From assembly GCA_900766135.1 (NCBI GenBank), contig CAAFUF010000022.1, positions 11,242-75,241 on the forward strand: 64,000 bases of DNA. Direction: 5' to 3'. Positions 33,197 through 41,321 of the stretch are shown here, one piece after another; position 1 is the first letter of the stretch, and every line of letters starts with the position of its first letter. Below the pieces are notes generated by a model, which made no database searches, was not told the origin of the DNA, and saw only the letters and a list, made by a program, of their open reading frames with translations. Origin of the DNA: Paenibacillaceae bacterium. GTDB taxonomy: Bacteria; Bacillota; Bacilli; Paenibacillales; Paenibacillaceae. Position numbers and translations under genes: made by a program.

Positions 33197-34642
33197 ATGA
33201 AAGAACGCAAATATCCCGGGTACCGCTCGGACAAAAAACAGCAGCCCCCATCGAAGCCGTCAATCGCTAAACGGGAGCAGGCCGATGAGGTACGCTCCGG
33301 CGACCGCATCGTCGTTACGATCAAGCGGCTGGGCATTAACGGCGAAGGCGTCGGTTATTACCGACGGAAAGCCGTATTCGTCGAAGACGGAATTCCCGGC
33401 GAGGTCATTAAAGCGGAAGTCACCCGTGTTGAAAATAAATATATCACCGCCGCGATTCGGGAGATCGAGAAACGTTCTCCGCATCGGGTCGATGCGCCAT
33501 GCCCGGTGTTCGGCATCTGCGGCGGCTGCCAAATCCAGCATTTGTCCTACGAGGGTCAGCTGGCCGGCAAGGAGGAAGGCATCCGCGAGGCGTTTGCGCG
33601 TTATGCCGGCCTGCAGGACGTACGGCTGAAACCGATGCTGGGCATGGATCACCCTTGGGGTTACCGCAACAAGGCACAACTGCAATTAGGCATGGCCCAG
33701 GAAGGCATGATCGCCGGCTTGTATGCCGCCGACTCCCATAAGCTGATCGATATTACCGGCTGCCCGATCCAGCACCCGAAGGTAAACGAAGCGGTGGACA
33801 AGACGCGGAACGTGCTGCAGCGTCTCGGCATTCCGGTGTATAAGGAGAAAGGCAACCAAGGGCTCGTCCGTACCCTTGTCGTACGCGTCGGCTTTCAATC
33901 CGGGCAACTGCAGATTACGCTCGTAACCGCCAGCGACAAGCTGCCGCGCCGGGAGGAATTAATCAAGGAACTGCGCCTGGCCATGCCGGAACTCACCAGC
34001 ATTGCGATGAACGTAAACCCGAAGAACACCTCGCTCGTGTTCGGCAACCGGACGGAAATCCTGTGGGGAGCGGACAGCATTCAGGAATCGCTCGGCGACC
34101 TGGAATTTACCTTATCCCCCCGCGCCTTCTTTCAACTGAACCCGCTACAAACGGTCAAGCTGTATGAATCCGTGCGTGCGGCTGCCGGTTTAACAGGCCG
34201 GGAAACGGTCGTCGATGCGTACTGCGGCACCGGCACGATCGGATTGTGGCTGGCGCCTTACGCCAAGGAAGTCCGCGGCATCGAATCGATTCCCGAGGCC
34301 GTGGAGGACGCCAAAGCCAATGCCGCCCGCAACGGACGGGATAACGCTGCGTTTTACGCCGGCTATGCCGAAGAGCTTCTCCCCCGCTGGGTGAAGTCCG
34401 GATTTACGCCGGACGTGATCGTTGCCGACCCGCCGCGCACCGGACTGGATCCCCGCTTCCTTGAAGCCGTGTTGAAAACCAAGCCCAAGCGCTTCGTCTA
34501 TGTCTCCTGCAACCCTTCCACCCTGGCGAAGGATTGCAAGGCGCTGCTGGACGGCGGTTACGCTATCGAATGGGTGCAGCCGGTGGACATGTTCCCGCAG
34601 ACGAGTCATGTGGAGTGTTCAGTATTGATGGTTCGAAAATGA
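33197..34642 (+). CDS. rlmCD: 23S rRNA (uracil-C5)-methyltransferase, RlmCD/RumA family
   Basis: A 481-aa SAM-dependent enzyme. A TRAM RNA-binding domain (about residues 30-85) is followed by the Fe-S cysteines CPVFGICGGCQIQH. The Rossmann domain has VVDAYCGTGTIGLWLA, and the catalytic Cys is in FVYVSCNPSTLAKD. In Firmicutes a single RlmCD methylates U747 and U1939 of 23S rRNA. An extended basic N-terminus (KKQQPPSKPSIAKREQ) is typical of relatives. A terminator follows. Confidence 0.93.
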   Translation: MKERKYPGYRSDKKQQPPSKPSIAKREQADEVRSGDRIVVTIKRLGINGEGVGYYRRKAVFVEDGIPGEVIKAEVTRVENKYITAAIREIEKRSPHRVDAPCPVFGICGGCQIQHLSYEGQLAGKEEGIREAFARYAGLQDVRLKPMLGMDHPWGYRNKAQLQLGMAQEGMIAGLYAADSHKLIDITGCPIQHPKVNEAVDKTRNVLQRLGIPVYKEKGNQGLVRTLVVRVGFQSGQLQITLVTASDKLPRREELIKELRLAMPELTSIAMNVNPKNTSLVFGNRTEILWGADSIQESLGDLEFTLSPRAFFQLNPLQTVKLYESVRAAAGLTGRETVVDAYCGTGTIGLWLAPYAKEVRGIESIPEAVEDAKANAARNGRDNAAFYAGYAEELLPRWVKSGFTPDVIVADPPRTGLDPRFLEAVLKTKPKRFVYVSCNPSTLAKDCKALLDGGYAIEWVQPVDMFPQTSHVECSVLMVRK

Positions 34643-34684
34643 GATGTGGCAGGTTCGCCGATTGCGAGAGATAGGAAAATCGAA

Positions 34685-34729
34685 GAGATGCCATCTGTAA
34701 TATTTTTTACATGATGGTATCTTTTTTCT
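34685..34729 (+). terminator. Terminator of the rRNA methyltransferase gene
   Basis: GATGCCATC and GATGGTATC pair around a T-rich loop, followed by TTTTTTCTC on the plus strand. Confidence 0.8.
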
Positions 34730-34750
34730 CTGTTCTCTTGTCGATAACGC

Positions 34751-35122
34751 TTATTCGAACTTTCCAATCAAATCGTCCACATAGAAAACGGCAACTTCTA
34801 AAGCCTTTATCCTTCTCGTAATGTAGGTATGCTGCCCACTGCCCTCTTTTGATCTCTCAAGATATGAAGGAAGTGTCAACAGCAAGCCCTCCAGCTCCTT
34901 TTTTGCTTCAACTAAATCTGCTTTGCTGACATTCAATTCCCGGCCTTCCCAACGTGCAAGAAGCGTATCTACGCCAATCCGAGCAACCTTCATTCGCTTC
35001 TCTAACAACCTCGTCTGTGGCGCATCAGCCTTCATATGAGAGAGCGCCTTTTCCAATTTACGAATTATCGAATGAAACGCTTCAACCGACTGTTGTTTTT
35101 CTTCTGGTGTCAAATTTTCCAT
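34751..35122 (-). CDS. Hypothetical protein, mostly helical
   Basis: A 123-aa charged, helix-rich protein (MENLTPEEKQQSVEAFHSII...KLEKALSHM) with heptad-like spacing that suggests a helical bundle or coiled coil. No family recognised, no signal or membrane segment. It lies in a patch that is visibly more AT-rich than its surroundings (AAA/TTT codons, A/T third positions) and is divergent from a MerR-like gene, so both may have been acquired together. Confidence 0.7.
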   Translation of the reverse strand: MENLTPEEKQQSVEAFHSIIRKLEKALSHMKADAPQTRLLEKRMKVARIGVDTLLARWEGRELNVSKADLVEAKKELEGLLLTLPSYLERSKEGSGQHTYITRRIKALEVAVFYVDDLIGKFE

Positions 35123-35265
35123 GAACTAATCACTCTCCTACTTCGATCATACAACATTCATGCAATATTTCGTTTGATATACCAAGAATCGTTGCGGGAA
35201 CAGCCGTTATTTTTTGTAATGTTGTTATCGAACTTTAAGGTTTGACTTTAAGGAAGGAGCTGCCA

Positions 35266-35649
35266 ATGGACAATCCCTTTACTCCGAAGCAAATTGCAAA
35301 GAAACTTCATATTAGCACCACTACCTTGCGAAGATATGAAGTTCTCGATTTGGTGCCCGACGTACCTCGGACAGCCAGTAATAGAAGATTTTATTCACCG
35401 GTCCATGTTCAAGCATTCATGGCATTACGTGCCTTAATAAAGGGATTCGCTATTCCTGTCAGCTACGATGTAATGAGTCTGTTAAAAAAAGGCCGCGTCG
35501 AACAGGCACTTTGGAAAATTAATTTACAAAGCGGGGAAAACAGATATAGAGTCTTTTCATCGCGGGAATTAAAAAAGGTTATTGTGCTAAGCAGTTTAAG
35601 GAAAACTGTCTTTTTCATTGAAAGCATGAACAGTTGCTTGAAGCTTTAG
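35266..35649 (+). CDS. MerR-type DNA-binding protein
   Basis: A 127-aa protein with an N-terminal MerR helix-turn-helix (FTPKQIAKKLHISTTTLRRYE, then the wing TASNRRFYSP). The C-terminal half is short and lacks the usual coiled-coil and metal or drug pocket, so it may act through a partner or a non-standard dimer. AAGGAAGGAG precedes the ATG at 35266. It is AT-rich like the neighbouring hypothetical gene. Regulated target unknown. Confidence 0.8.
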   Translation: MDNPFTPKQIAKKLHISTTTLRRYEVLDLVPDVPRTASNRRFYSPVHVQAFMALRALIKGFAIPVSYDVMSLLKKGRVEQALWKINLQSGENRYRVFSSRELKKVIVLSSLRKTVFFIESMNSCLKL

Positions 35650-35791
35650 AGACACATGATTTAAATGATGAGATATATACAATTTTGTAAACGTTGAATG
35701 AGGCGATTTTAATTGAATTTTGAATCGAAATGGTCCATTTTCCAAAACAGTACTGTTTCTTCTGTTTAACTCATCAAGTCTTGCTTTTGGA

Positions 35792-35822
35792 TTGGAAAAA
35801 CGCCGCGGCCAAATGGTATAAT
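35792..35822 (+). promoter_or_regulatory. Promoter before the DUF4317 gene
   Basis: TTGGAA (35792-35797) and TATAAT (35817-35822) with a 19-bp gap, helped by an extended TGG before the -10 box. About 60 bp before the next gene. Confidence 0.65.
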
Positions 35823-35882
35823 CGTCGTTGTTTACATGATTTACGAGATTTTTTAGGATAGCCATTCTATCAATAGGAGTGT

Positions 35883-37061
35883 TTGATCGTCTTGATAAAG
35901 AAAGAAGTCGCTTATATTCGCAAACAGTTCAAGCTGGATCACGAAAGACTTAGTATTTACGACATTCTTAACGTCTATATTATGAAGGAAACGAATGAAA
36001 TCTATCATTTTGAACGCACGCCGTTCGAGCTTCTGGAGCGGGAGAAGCAGGAACTGCACATGGGCAATTTCAAAAAGCTGCTGGCCGGTGAATTGGATCA
36101 GAAGCTGTTCGAGTTAAAGTTCCAGGGGCAGCCGGAATCGGACAAGCCCTCGCAGCCGCTTTTGCATCAAGCTCTGGTTACCGGAGATGCCGAGGAATGG
36201 CATGATTTAATGCTTCTGCTCGTGGAGAAAATGCTGGAAGATACGAAGTATGAACGGGATACGGTGATCACCTTCGTTCGCGGACAATACTACAAGCCAA
36301 CCAAGGAGCGAAACGAGGAAGCCGAGGAGAGCGAAAACGACGAGATGTTCGCGAATCCGTTTATTCTATGCAGCATCAATTCCACGGAGCCGCAGCGAAA
36401 AACGCTGATGTTCGATTATGTCGAACGCGAATTCAAATACAACGTCATCGTCGATCCGATCATCAAGCTGCGGTCGCCGGAGCAAGGGTTTTTCTATCCT
36501 AGCGTAACGGACGGTTTTTCCGACGTAAATCGGGTGCTGTATTGCGCGGGCAAAGCCAACGATCCGAATCAGCATTTTATCGATCAAGTCCTGAATGCCG
36601 AGAAAACCGTAACCGCGTTGGAAGAAAGAGCGATCTTCGAGGATATCGTCAAGGAAATCGCCGGGGATCAACTCGACGCCTCTACGATTGCGAGCGTATA
36701 CGAAGAAATTCAACAGGTGATCGAAACCCATGAAGAGGAAGAACCGCCGAAGCTGGATTATAAAGACGTTGAGCGCGTGCTGACGGCAAGCGGCGTGGAG
36801 AACGTAACGACGGAAAAGGTGGAGCTCGCATACCAAACGGTCGTCGACGACAAGAACTATGAAATCAAAGCGAGCAGCGTCGTGCCGAAGTTTACTTCGA
36901 AATCGATCAAGATCGATACGAAGGTGGCCACGATTTCGGTCAGCCCGCAGGATTTAAAGTACGTGAAGCAAGTGAATTACCACGGCAAACGCTGCATCCT
37001 GATCGAGGTTGACGAGGACGCGGTGATTGAAGGATTTACGCTTAACACGGAAGAACTATAA
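35883..37061 (+). CDS. DUF4317 protein
   Basis: A 392-aa soluble protein. The N-terminus (KKEVAYIRKQFKLDHERLSIYDI) and the central and C-terminal blocks fit DUF4317, found in Firmicutes with no proven role. The start is uncertain: a TTG at 35883 is only 3 nt after AGGAG, and a TTG at 35892 is 12 nt after it. Relatives begin close to IKKE, which favours 35892. It precedes a DUF4256 gene by 33 bp, and the two are probably cotranscribed. Confidence 0.8.
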   Translation: MIVLIKKEVAYIRKQFKLDHERLSIYDILNVYIMKETNEIYHFERTPFELLEREKQELHMGNFKKLLAGELDQKLFELKFQGQPESDKPSQPLLHQALVTGDAEEWHDLMLLLVEKMLEDTKYERDTVITFVRGQYYKPTKERNEEAEESENDEMFANPFILCSINSTEPQRKTLMFDYVEREFKYNVIVDPIIKLRSPEQGFFYPSVTDGFSDVNRVLYCAGKANDPNQHFIDQVLNAEKTVTALEERAIFEDIVKEIAGDQLDASTIASVYEEIQQVIETHEEEEPPKLDYKDVERVLTASGVENVTTEKVELAYQTVVDDKNYEIKASSVVPKFTSKSIKIDTKVATISVSPQDLKYVKQVNYHGKRCILIEVDEDAVIEGFTLNTEEL

Positions 37062-37094
37062 GAGTTAATCATCAATAACGTTTAAGGAGGCTTC

Positions 37095-37664
37095 ATGATG
37101 AGAAACGAACAAACGGACTTGCTGCCAGAACAGCGGGAAGAACTGCTTCAAGCCTTGAAGGCCCGATTCGAGAAAAACATGAGCCGCCATCCCGGGTTGG
37201 AATGGGCGGATGTCCAAGCTAAGCTGGTGGCACAGCCCGAGAAGCTAGGGTCGCTCCATGAAATGGAGCGGACCGGCGGCGAACCGGACGTGATTGGGTA
37301 TAACGAGCAGACGGAACAATTTCTATTCGTGGACTGTTCGGCGGAAACTCCCAAGGGCCGCAGAAGCATCTGTTACGACCATGAAGCCCTGGAGTCGAGA
37401 AAGCAGCATAAACCGGAAGACAGCGCGGTGAATATGGCGGAAGCCATGGGCATTGAGTTGTTAACGGAAGAGGAATACCGGGACCTTCAGAAACTTGGAC
37501 CTTTCGATATGAAAACGTCGAGCTGGATCAAGACGCCGGCCCCGATCCGTAAACTCGGCGGCGCCCTCTTCTGCGACCGCCGTTACGACACGGTCTTCGT
37601 ATACCACAATGGAGCGGAATCCTACTACGGTGCCAGAGGGTTCCGTGGGGTGCTCAAGGTCTAA
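37095..37664 (+). CDS. DUF4256 protein
   Basis: A 189-aa protein matching DUF4256: GGEPDVIGYNEQTEQFLFVD, CSAETPKGRRS-CYDHEALESRK and a C-terminal RKLGGALFCDRRYDTVFVYHNGAESYY. No catalytic role is established. AAGGAGG lies before the start. It sits between DUF4317 and a methyltransferase-like gene, only 2 bp from the latter. Confidence 0.8.
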   Translation: MMRNEQTDLLPEQREELLQALKARFEKNMSRHPGLEWADVQAKLVAQPEKLGSLHEMERTGGEPDVIGYNEQTEQFLFVDCSAETPKGRRSICYDHEALESRKQHKPEDSAVNMAEAMGIELLTEEEYRDLQKLGPFDMKTSSWIKTPAPIRKLGGALFCDRRYDTVFVYHNGAESYYGARGFRGVLKV

Positions 37665-37666
37665 AC

Positions 37667-38539
37667 ATGGAACAAATCCTCCAAGACAATCGCAAAATCT
37701 TTGCCTTACTGGGCAGTTATTTAAACCACGCGCCCGATCTGATCGGCGAGGCGGAAATCGGCGAGATCGTCCAAAGCGGCGTCACGGCCGAATACGCCTT
37801 CAAGCTGCTGCTTGCCGCCAAATTCGGGCTGGATATCCTCGAAAACCCCGGGGACAAGGAGCTGTTCAACCATTATTTTCATCCTATGATCCACTTGCTG
37901 GACACGGGCGAGTACGAGCAAAACCCGTATTACCGGAATGTCCGTATCCCCGCCGTCCGCATCGGCGGAAGCGAGCTGAAATACGAGCGTTATCAGCCGT
38001 TCGAGGGGTTTGTTTGCAATGATATCCTTCAAACCGCGGAAGGACGGCAGATTCCCCAAATCGGATTCTTCCCGGCCGAATTCAAATATCCGGCGGTTCT
38101 CGAACAGGGGCGCGTCTGGATGACGGTAACGCCAAACGAGATCCAAACGATGATCGAACCCGTCGCCGAAGCTTCCGGGCGTGTCCTGACCTTTGGGCTG
38201 GGTCTCGGCTACTACGCGTATATGGTTTCGGAGAAGGACGACGTGGACAGCTTGACGATCGTGGAGATCAACGAAGACGTCATCCGATTGTTTAAGCAAT
38301 ATATCCTGCCGCAATTCAAGCCCGAGCAGGCTGCAAAAATTCATGTCGTTCATGCGGATGCTTTCGAGTTTGCCCGCACCCGTCTGGCCCAAAATGCATT
38401 TGATTATGCGTTCACCGATTTGTGGCATGACGTTTCCGACGGGATCGACTTGTATCTTCGGATGAAGCAGGTCGAAAGCCAACATCCGGGAACGAAGTTC
38501 TCGTATTGGATTGAAAAGTCGATTCAGTGTTATTTATAG
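37667..38539 (+). CDS. Spermidine-synthase-like SAM-fold protein
   Basis: A 290-aa protein. The C-terminal half is a Rossmann SAM-type domain with LTFGLGLGYYAY (motif I), DSLTIVEINEDVI (motif II) and the downstream DYAFTDLWHDV, resembling spermidine synthase/PABMT folds. The N-terminal 100 residues match no known domain. No polyamine-binding signature was found, so the substrate is open. It starts 2 bp after DUF4256 and ends at a strong terminator, so the three genes form one unit. Confidence 0.75.
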   Translation: MEQILQDNRKIFALLGSYLNHAPDLIGEAEIGEIVQSGVTAEYAFKLLLAAKFGLDILENPGDKELFNHYFHPMIHLLDTGEYEQNPYYRNVRIPAVRIGGSELKYERYQPFEGFVCNDILQTAEGRQIPQIGFFPAEFKYPAVLEQGRVWMTVTPNEIQTMIEPVAEASGRVLTFGLGLGYYAYMVSEKDDVDSLTIVEINEDVIRLFKQYILPQFKPEQAAKIHVVHADAFEFARTRLAQNAFDYAFTDLWHDVSDGIDLYLRMKQVESQHPGTKFSYWIEKSIQCYL

Positions 38540-38542
38540 AAC

Positions 38543-38579
38543 AAAGAAGAGAGGTGCAATTTGCGCCTCTCTTCTTTCG
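38543..38579. terminator. Bidirectional terminator, methyltransferase-like / carD
   Basis: AAGAAGAGAGGTGC and GCGCCTCTCTTCTTT form a stem with a short loop between convergent genes, with T-rich flanks on both strands. Confidence 0.9.
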
Positions 38580-38591
38580 TTACAATGCCTT

Positions 38592-39092
38592 CTATAAATT
38601 CGCGGCAACCTTTCCTTGGACCTCGTTCATGACGTCCTCATAGGTCATCTTCAAGGCGATGGCCATCTCGTTGAACAGGATGTTCTGGATTCCGAGCAAC
38701 AGCTGGTTATCCTGGTTGCCCAGCTTCTTATGATTCAGCTCGGCCCATTGTTTCTTTCGCATCAACGTACTGACGACTTTCGTGATCTCCTCCCGGTTGC
38801 CCGTTTTGATGATCGCGGTAAAGCGGTGATGCCGTTCGTTATTGTTATCAATCCATGGGATGCCCGGTGCCCGAAACGAATCGATTAACGTCTTGGCTTC
38901 CTCCGGACCGATCAATTTCTGCATCAGCACCGAAGCATTATCGACCGGAGTGCTGATTTTCAAGGTCTCGTTGCCGAGCGGATGCAATTCATAATAAGGC
39001 TTGGAAACGCCGGCTAGCGATTTGACGCAAACCTCGTCGATGCGGCAAACGCCGTGCACCGAATATATGATCAAATCCCCCTCATGAAACAT
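38592..39092 (-). CDS. CarD/CdnL-family RNA-polymerase-binding regulator
   Basis: A 166-aa CarD-family protein. The N-terminal RNA-polymerase-interaction domain is clear (MFHEGDLIIYSVHGVCRIDE...YYELHPLG), followed by an all-helical domain ending in TYEDVMNEVQGK. Such proteins bind the RNAP beta subunit and stabilise open complexes. The ATG at 39092 (MFHEGD) is preferred: an upstream in-frame start would place the first MarR-type operator inside the coding region. It is divergent from a MarR gene whose operators overlap the predicted promoters of both genes. Confidence 0.9.
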   Translation of the reverse strand: MFHEGDLIIYSVHGVCRIDEVCVKSLAGVSKPYYELHPLGNETLKISTPVDNASVLMQKLIGPEEAKTLIDSFRAPGIPWIDNNNERHHRFTAIIKTGNREEITKVVSTLMRKKQWAELNHKKLGNQDNQLLLGIQNILFNEMAIALKMTYEDVMNEVQGKVAANL

Positions 39093-39116
39093 GGTCGTGA
39101 TCCCGCCTTCCCTTTT

Positions 39117-39201
39117 GTCAACTAAGTTGACTATCATCAATATACTCCTTTTTCATCAAAATGTCAACTAAATTGACAAAATGTAGAGGTTTTTGTATAG
39201 T
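39117..39201. promoter_or_regulatory. Shared carD/marR control region with two palindromic operators
   Basis: Operator 1 is the perfect palindrome GTCAACTAAGTTGAC (39117-39131). Operator 2 is TGTCAACTAAATTGACA (39162-39178), with one mismatch. marR promoter: TTGACA 39173-39178, 17 bp, TATAGT 39196-39201. carD promoter on the minus strand: TTGACA 39167-39162, 17 bp, TATATT 39144-39139. Operator 2 overlaps both -35 boxes, and operator 1 sits at the expected carD start site. A MarR dimer could thus shut off both genes. Confidence 0.85.
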
Positions 39202-39240
39202 GTAGGAGAAATGGGAAGCGAAACGGAACGGAGGGATAGG

Positions 39241-39690
39241 GTGCACCCCGGATTTGAGCATTTGGACCTGATCGACCTGCTGAGCGAACGTCATATCCAG
39301 CTTCGCTCCATCTGCGAGCAGTTGTGGAACGACCGGCACGAGATTTACATCTCCAATTCAGAGTGGTTTATTATGGCAAGGGTCTATAAGAGAAATCCGA
39401 CGATCTCGCAGGTGACCCGGCAGGTGGATATTTCGCGGCAAGCTACTCATAAATTCATCAAGAGTTTGGAAGCCAAGGGGCTGGTCGAGGTAACCCAAGC
39501 CCAGAACAACAAGAAGGAGAAATGCTTGGGATTGACGCCTTTGGGCGAAAGCTGTTATGAGAAAAACGCCTCGATCAAGGCAATGCTGGAGCAAAAAATC
39601 GCGGATGTCCTCGGAACCGAGCAGGTCGAAAGGCTTAAGAAGCTGTTAAAGGCCGATTGGGGCAACTTGAACGAGGTATTATCTAAATAA
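39241..39690 (+). CDS. MarR-family transcriptional regulator (carD divergon)
   Basis: A 149-aa winged-helix regulator. The helix-turn-helix is PTISQVTRQVDISRQATHKFIKSLEAKGL, followed by the wing KKEKCLGLTPLG. The GTG at 39241 is chosen because GGAGGG ends 5 nt before it. It probably represses itself and carD through the twin GTCAACT-type palindromes. The ligand is unknown. A terminator follows. Confidence 0.9.
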   Translation: MHPGFEHLDLIDLLSERHIQLRSICEQLWNDRHEIYISNSEWFIMARVYKRNPTISQVTRQVDISRQATHKFIKSLEAKGLVEVTQAQNNKKEKCLGLTPLGESCYEKNASIKAMLEQKIADVLGTEQVERLKKLLKADWGNLNEVLSK

Positions 39691-39727
39691 AGAAGGTGGG
39701 AATCCTGGAATCCCCTCCTTCTTTTTA
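39691..39727 (+). terminator. Terminator of the carD-linked marR gene
   Basis: GAAGGTGGGA and TCCCCTCCTTC pair, followed by TTTTTATTTT on the plus strand, immediately after the stop codon. Confidence 0.85.
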
Positions 39728-39780
39728 TTTTACATCCCAATAAACACGCTGTGGCTGAAAGGGCCCCAATGGGCTCCGCC

Positions 39781-39903
39781 TTACCCTGTCATCCCTTCCA
39801 CGCTGACGAAAGAAGGCAGCACGATAGGAGGCACTCCAGCCATCGCGCGTTCCCTGAAAGTGTTAACAAACCGCGCGCTCGCGTTATCCGCTGCCGTAAT
39901 CAT
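39781..39903 (-). CDS. Possible 40-codon gene fragment
   Basis: An open frame of 40 codons (MITAADNASARFVNTFRERA...) with neighbour-like codon use, but no good ribosome-binding site and an immediate upstream stop. It might be the tail of a lost gene or a chance frame. The surrounding 39728-39979 has no other support for a gene. Confidence 0.2.
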   Translation of the reverse strand: MITAADNASARFVNTFRERAMAGVPPIVLPSFVSVEGMTG

Positions 39904-39979
39904 AGCCGCTTCCGGTTATAGTTGCCCAAATAAACGTCTGGTCCTAAGTGGAGGTTTGACGCCGCGCCCCCTCCCCATC

Positions 39980-40162
39980 AAATGCTAAAGTGCAGGCGAT
40001 TTTTCAACAAAATGCCCTAACAACGGCCTTCAAATGCATATGTGCAGTTTATTTCCGCCCAAAAGCCTCTTTTTTTCCGAATCGGCTCTTTTCGGATGTA
40101 CTTTTGCATCTCATTGGCTTAAAACGGGAAATTTCCCGGAAATGAACTGCAGTTTTGCAGTT
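39980..40162. repeat. Array B: four 16-bp palindromic words, 52-63-52 spacing
   Basis: Units start at 39980 (AAATGCTAAAGTGCAG), 40032 (AAATGCATATGTGCAG), 40095 and 40147. The last two are inverted (GATGCAAAAGTACATC and AACTGCAAAACTGCAG read on the other strand). Distances are 52, 63 and 52 bp. The array lies in the 568-bp gap between a marR terminator and the 3' end of a LysR gene, so it belongs to no leader. Confidence 0.85.
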
Positions 40163-40258
40163 GGCTCCGCCTTGCCTGTACTGACTGCTGAGCGGCGAGA
40201 CCTTGCAGCCGGGTTTAGTGAGCTTAGCGTAGCCATCCGGCATTTTCAAGCATTTCTC

Positions 40259-41137
40259 TCACCGAAACTCCTCGATGAACTTCTGCGCTGCGCTTGTGAG
40301 CGGCAGGTTCCGCATATTCATGATCCCCACCTGCGACGGCGGCAGCTCCACGTCCAGCCGAATTTCAAACAGCGAGCCTTCCTCCAGCTCCTTCGACACG
40401 AATTCCCGAGCTACGTAGGACACTCCCAGTCCTTTGCGTGCCAATTCGATCAGCAGGTCGACGCTGCCAACCTCGATTTCCGGCCTGAGCTCATAACCGT
40501 ATTCCTGGAACAGCTCGGTAATCGCCATGCGGGCCCGGCTGTTGCGCGAGAACAAGACGAGCGGGTGCTCCAGCAGCTCGTCCAGCGAAATGACCTTGTC
40601 CTTGAGATCGGCGTACGCGCAGCCGGCCACGAAGCAATCCTGCAGCTGAATCCCTTCCCGCACCTCGATGTGGGAATCGACGATCGGCATTCGGGCGACG
40701 CCAAGGTCGATCTTCCCCTCTTTCAAGTAACCCATAATTTCCGGAGTCGTGCCATGAAGCAGCTGAATCCCGACGTCCGGATAACGGCGGTGAAACTCCT
40801 CTATATAGGGTAGCAAGTAATGCTTGAACAACGAGTCGCTGCCGCCGATCCGCAGCACGCCGGTATCGAGACTTTTGAGCTCGGCCATTTTTTTCTCCGC
40901 CAGGGAAATGAGGATTTGCGATTGCTCGATATAGGAATACAAGATCGCCCCTTCCTGCGTCAGCGAGACGCCTTTGGAATTCCGGTGGAACAACGTAAGA
41001 CCAAAGCTTTCCTCCAACTGCTTGATGGCATGGCTGACGCTGGGCTGCGTCAAGAACAACGCATTGGCCGCCTGGGTCAAGCTACCGGTTTTAGCCGCCC
41101 AATAAAACACTTTATATAATTCATAATTGTTAGTCAT
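40259..41137 (-). CDS. LysR-family transcriptional regulator
   Basis: A 292-aa regulator. The N-terminal helix-turn-helix is GSLTQAANALFLTQPSVSHAIKQLEESFG, and a periplasmic-binding-like effector domain follows (LRIGGSDSLFKHYLLPYIEEF...). It is divergent from zwf across 184 bp, so it could control the pentose phosphate genes or itself. The gap contains AT-rich dyads but no unambiguous T-N11-A operator was fixed. Effector unknown. Confidence 0.9.
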   Translation of the reverse strand: MTNNYELYKVFYWAAKTGSLTQAANALFLTQPSVSHAIKQLEESFGLTLFHRNSKGVSLTQEGAILYSYIEQSQILISLAEKKMAELKSLDTGVLRIGGSDSLFKHYLLPYIEEFHRRYPDVGIQLLHGTTPEIMGYLKEGKIDLGVARMPIVDSHIEVREGIQLQDCFVAGCAYADLKDKVISLDELLEHPLVLFSRNSRARMAITELFQEYGYELRPEIEVGSVDLLIELARKGLGVSYVAREFVSKELEEGSLFEIRLDVELPPSQVGIMNMRNLPLTSAAQKFIEEFR

Positions 41138-41321
41138 AAATGTAGTCTATAGCTCCTGTCAAATATATTAATTTCACCTATGGCGATATTCGTATTATAG
41201 TGGAGGAAGTCAAAATAATCCATAGCTTAGAGATGGGATTTAGGCGGATACACCCGGATTCGACGGGCCGCCGTCCCCAAAACACATAAATGAAAAGCTA
41301 TGCCGAGAGGAGAGAACCTGG

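Noticed and set aside
39093..39140. Upstream start for carD
   Set aside because: It would place operator 1 and the predicted transcription start inside the coding region; the family begins at MFHEGD.
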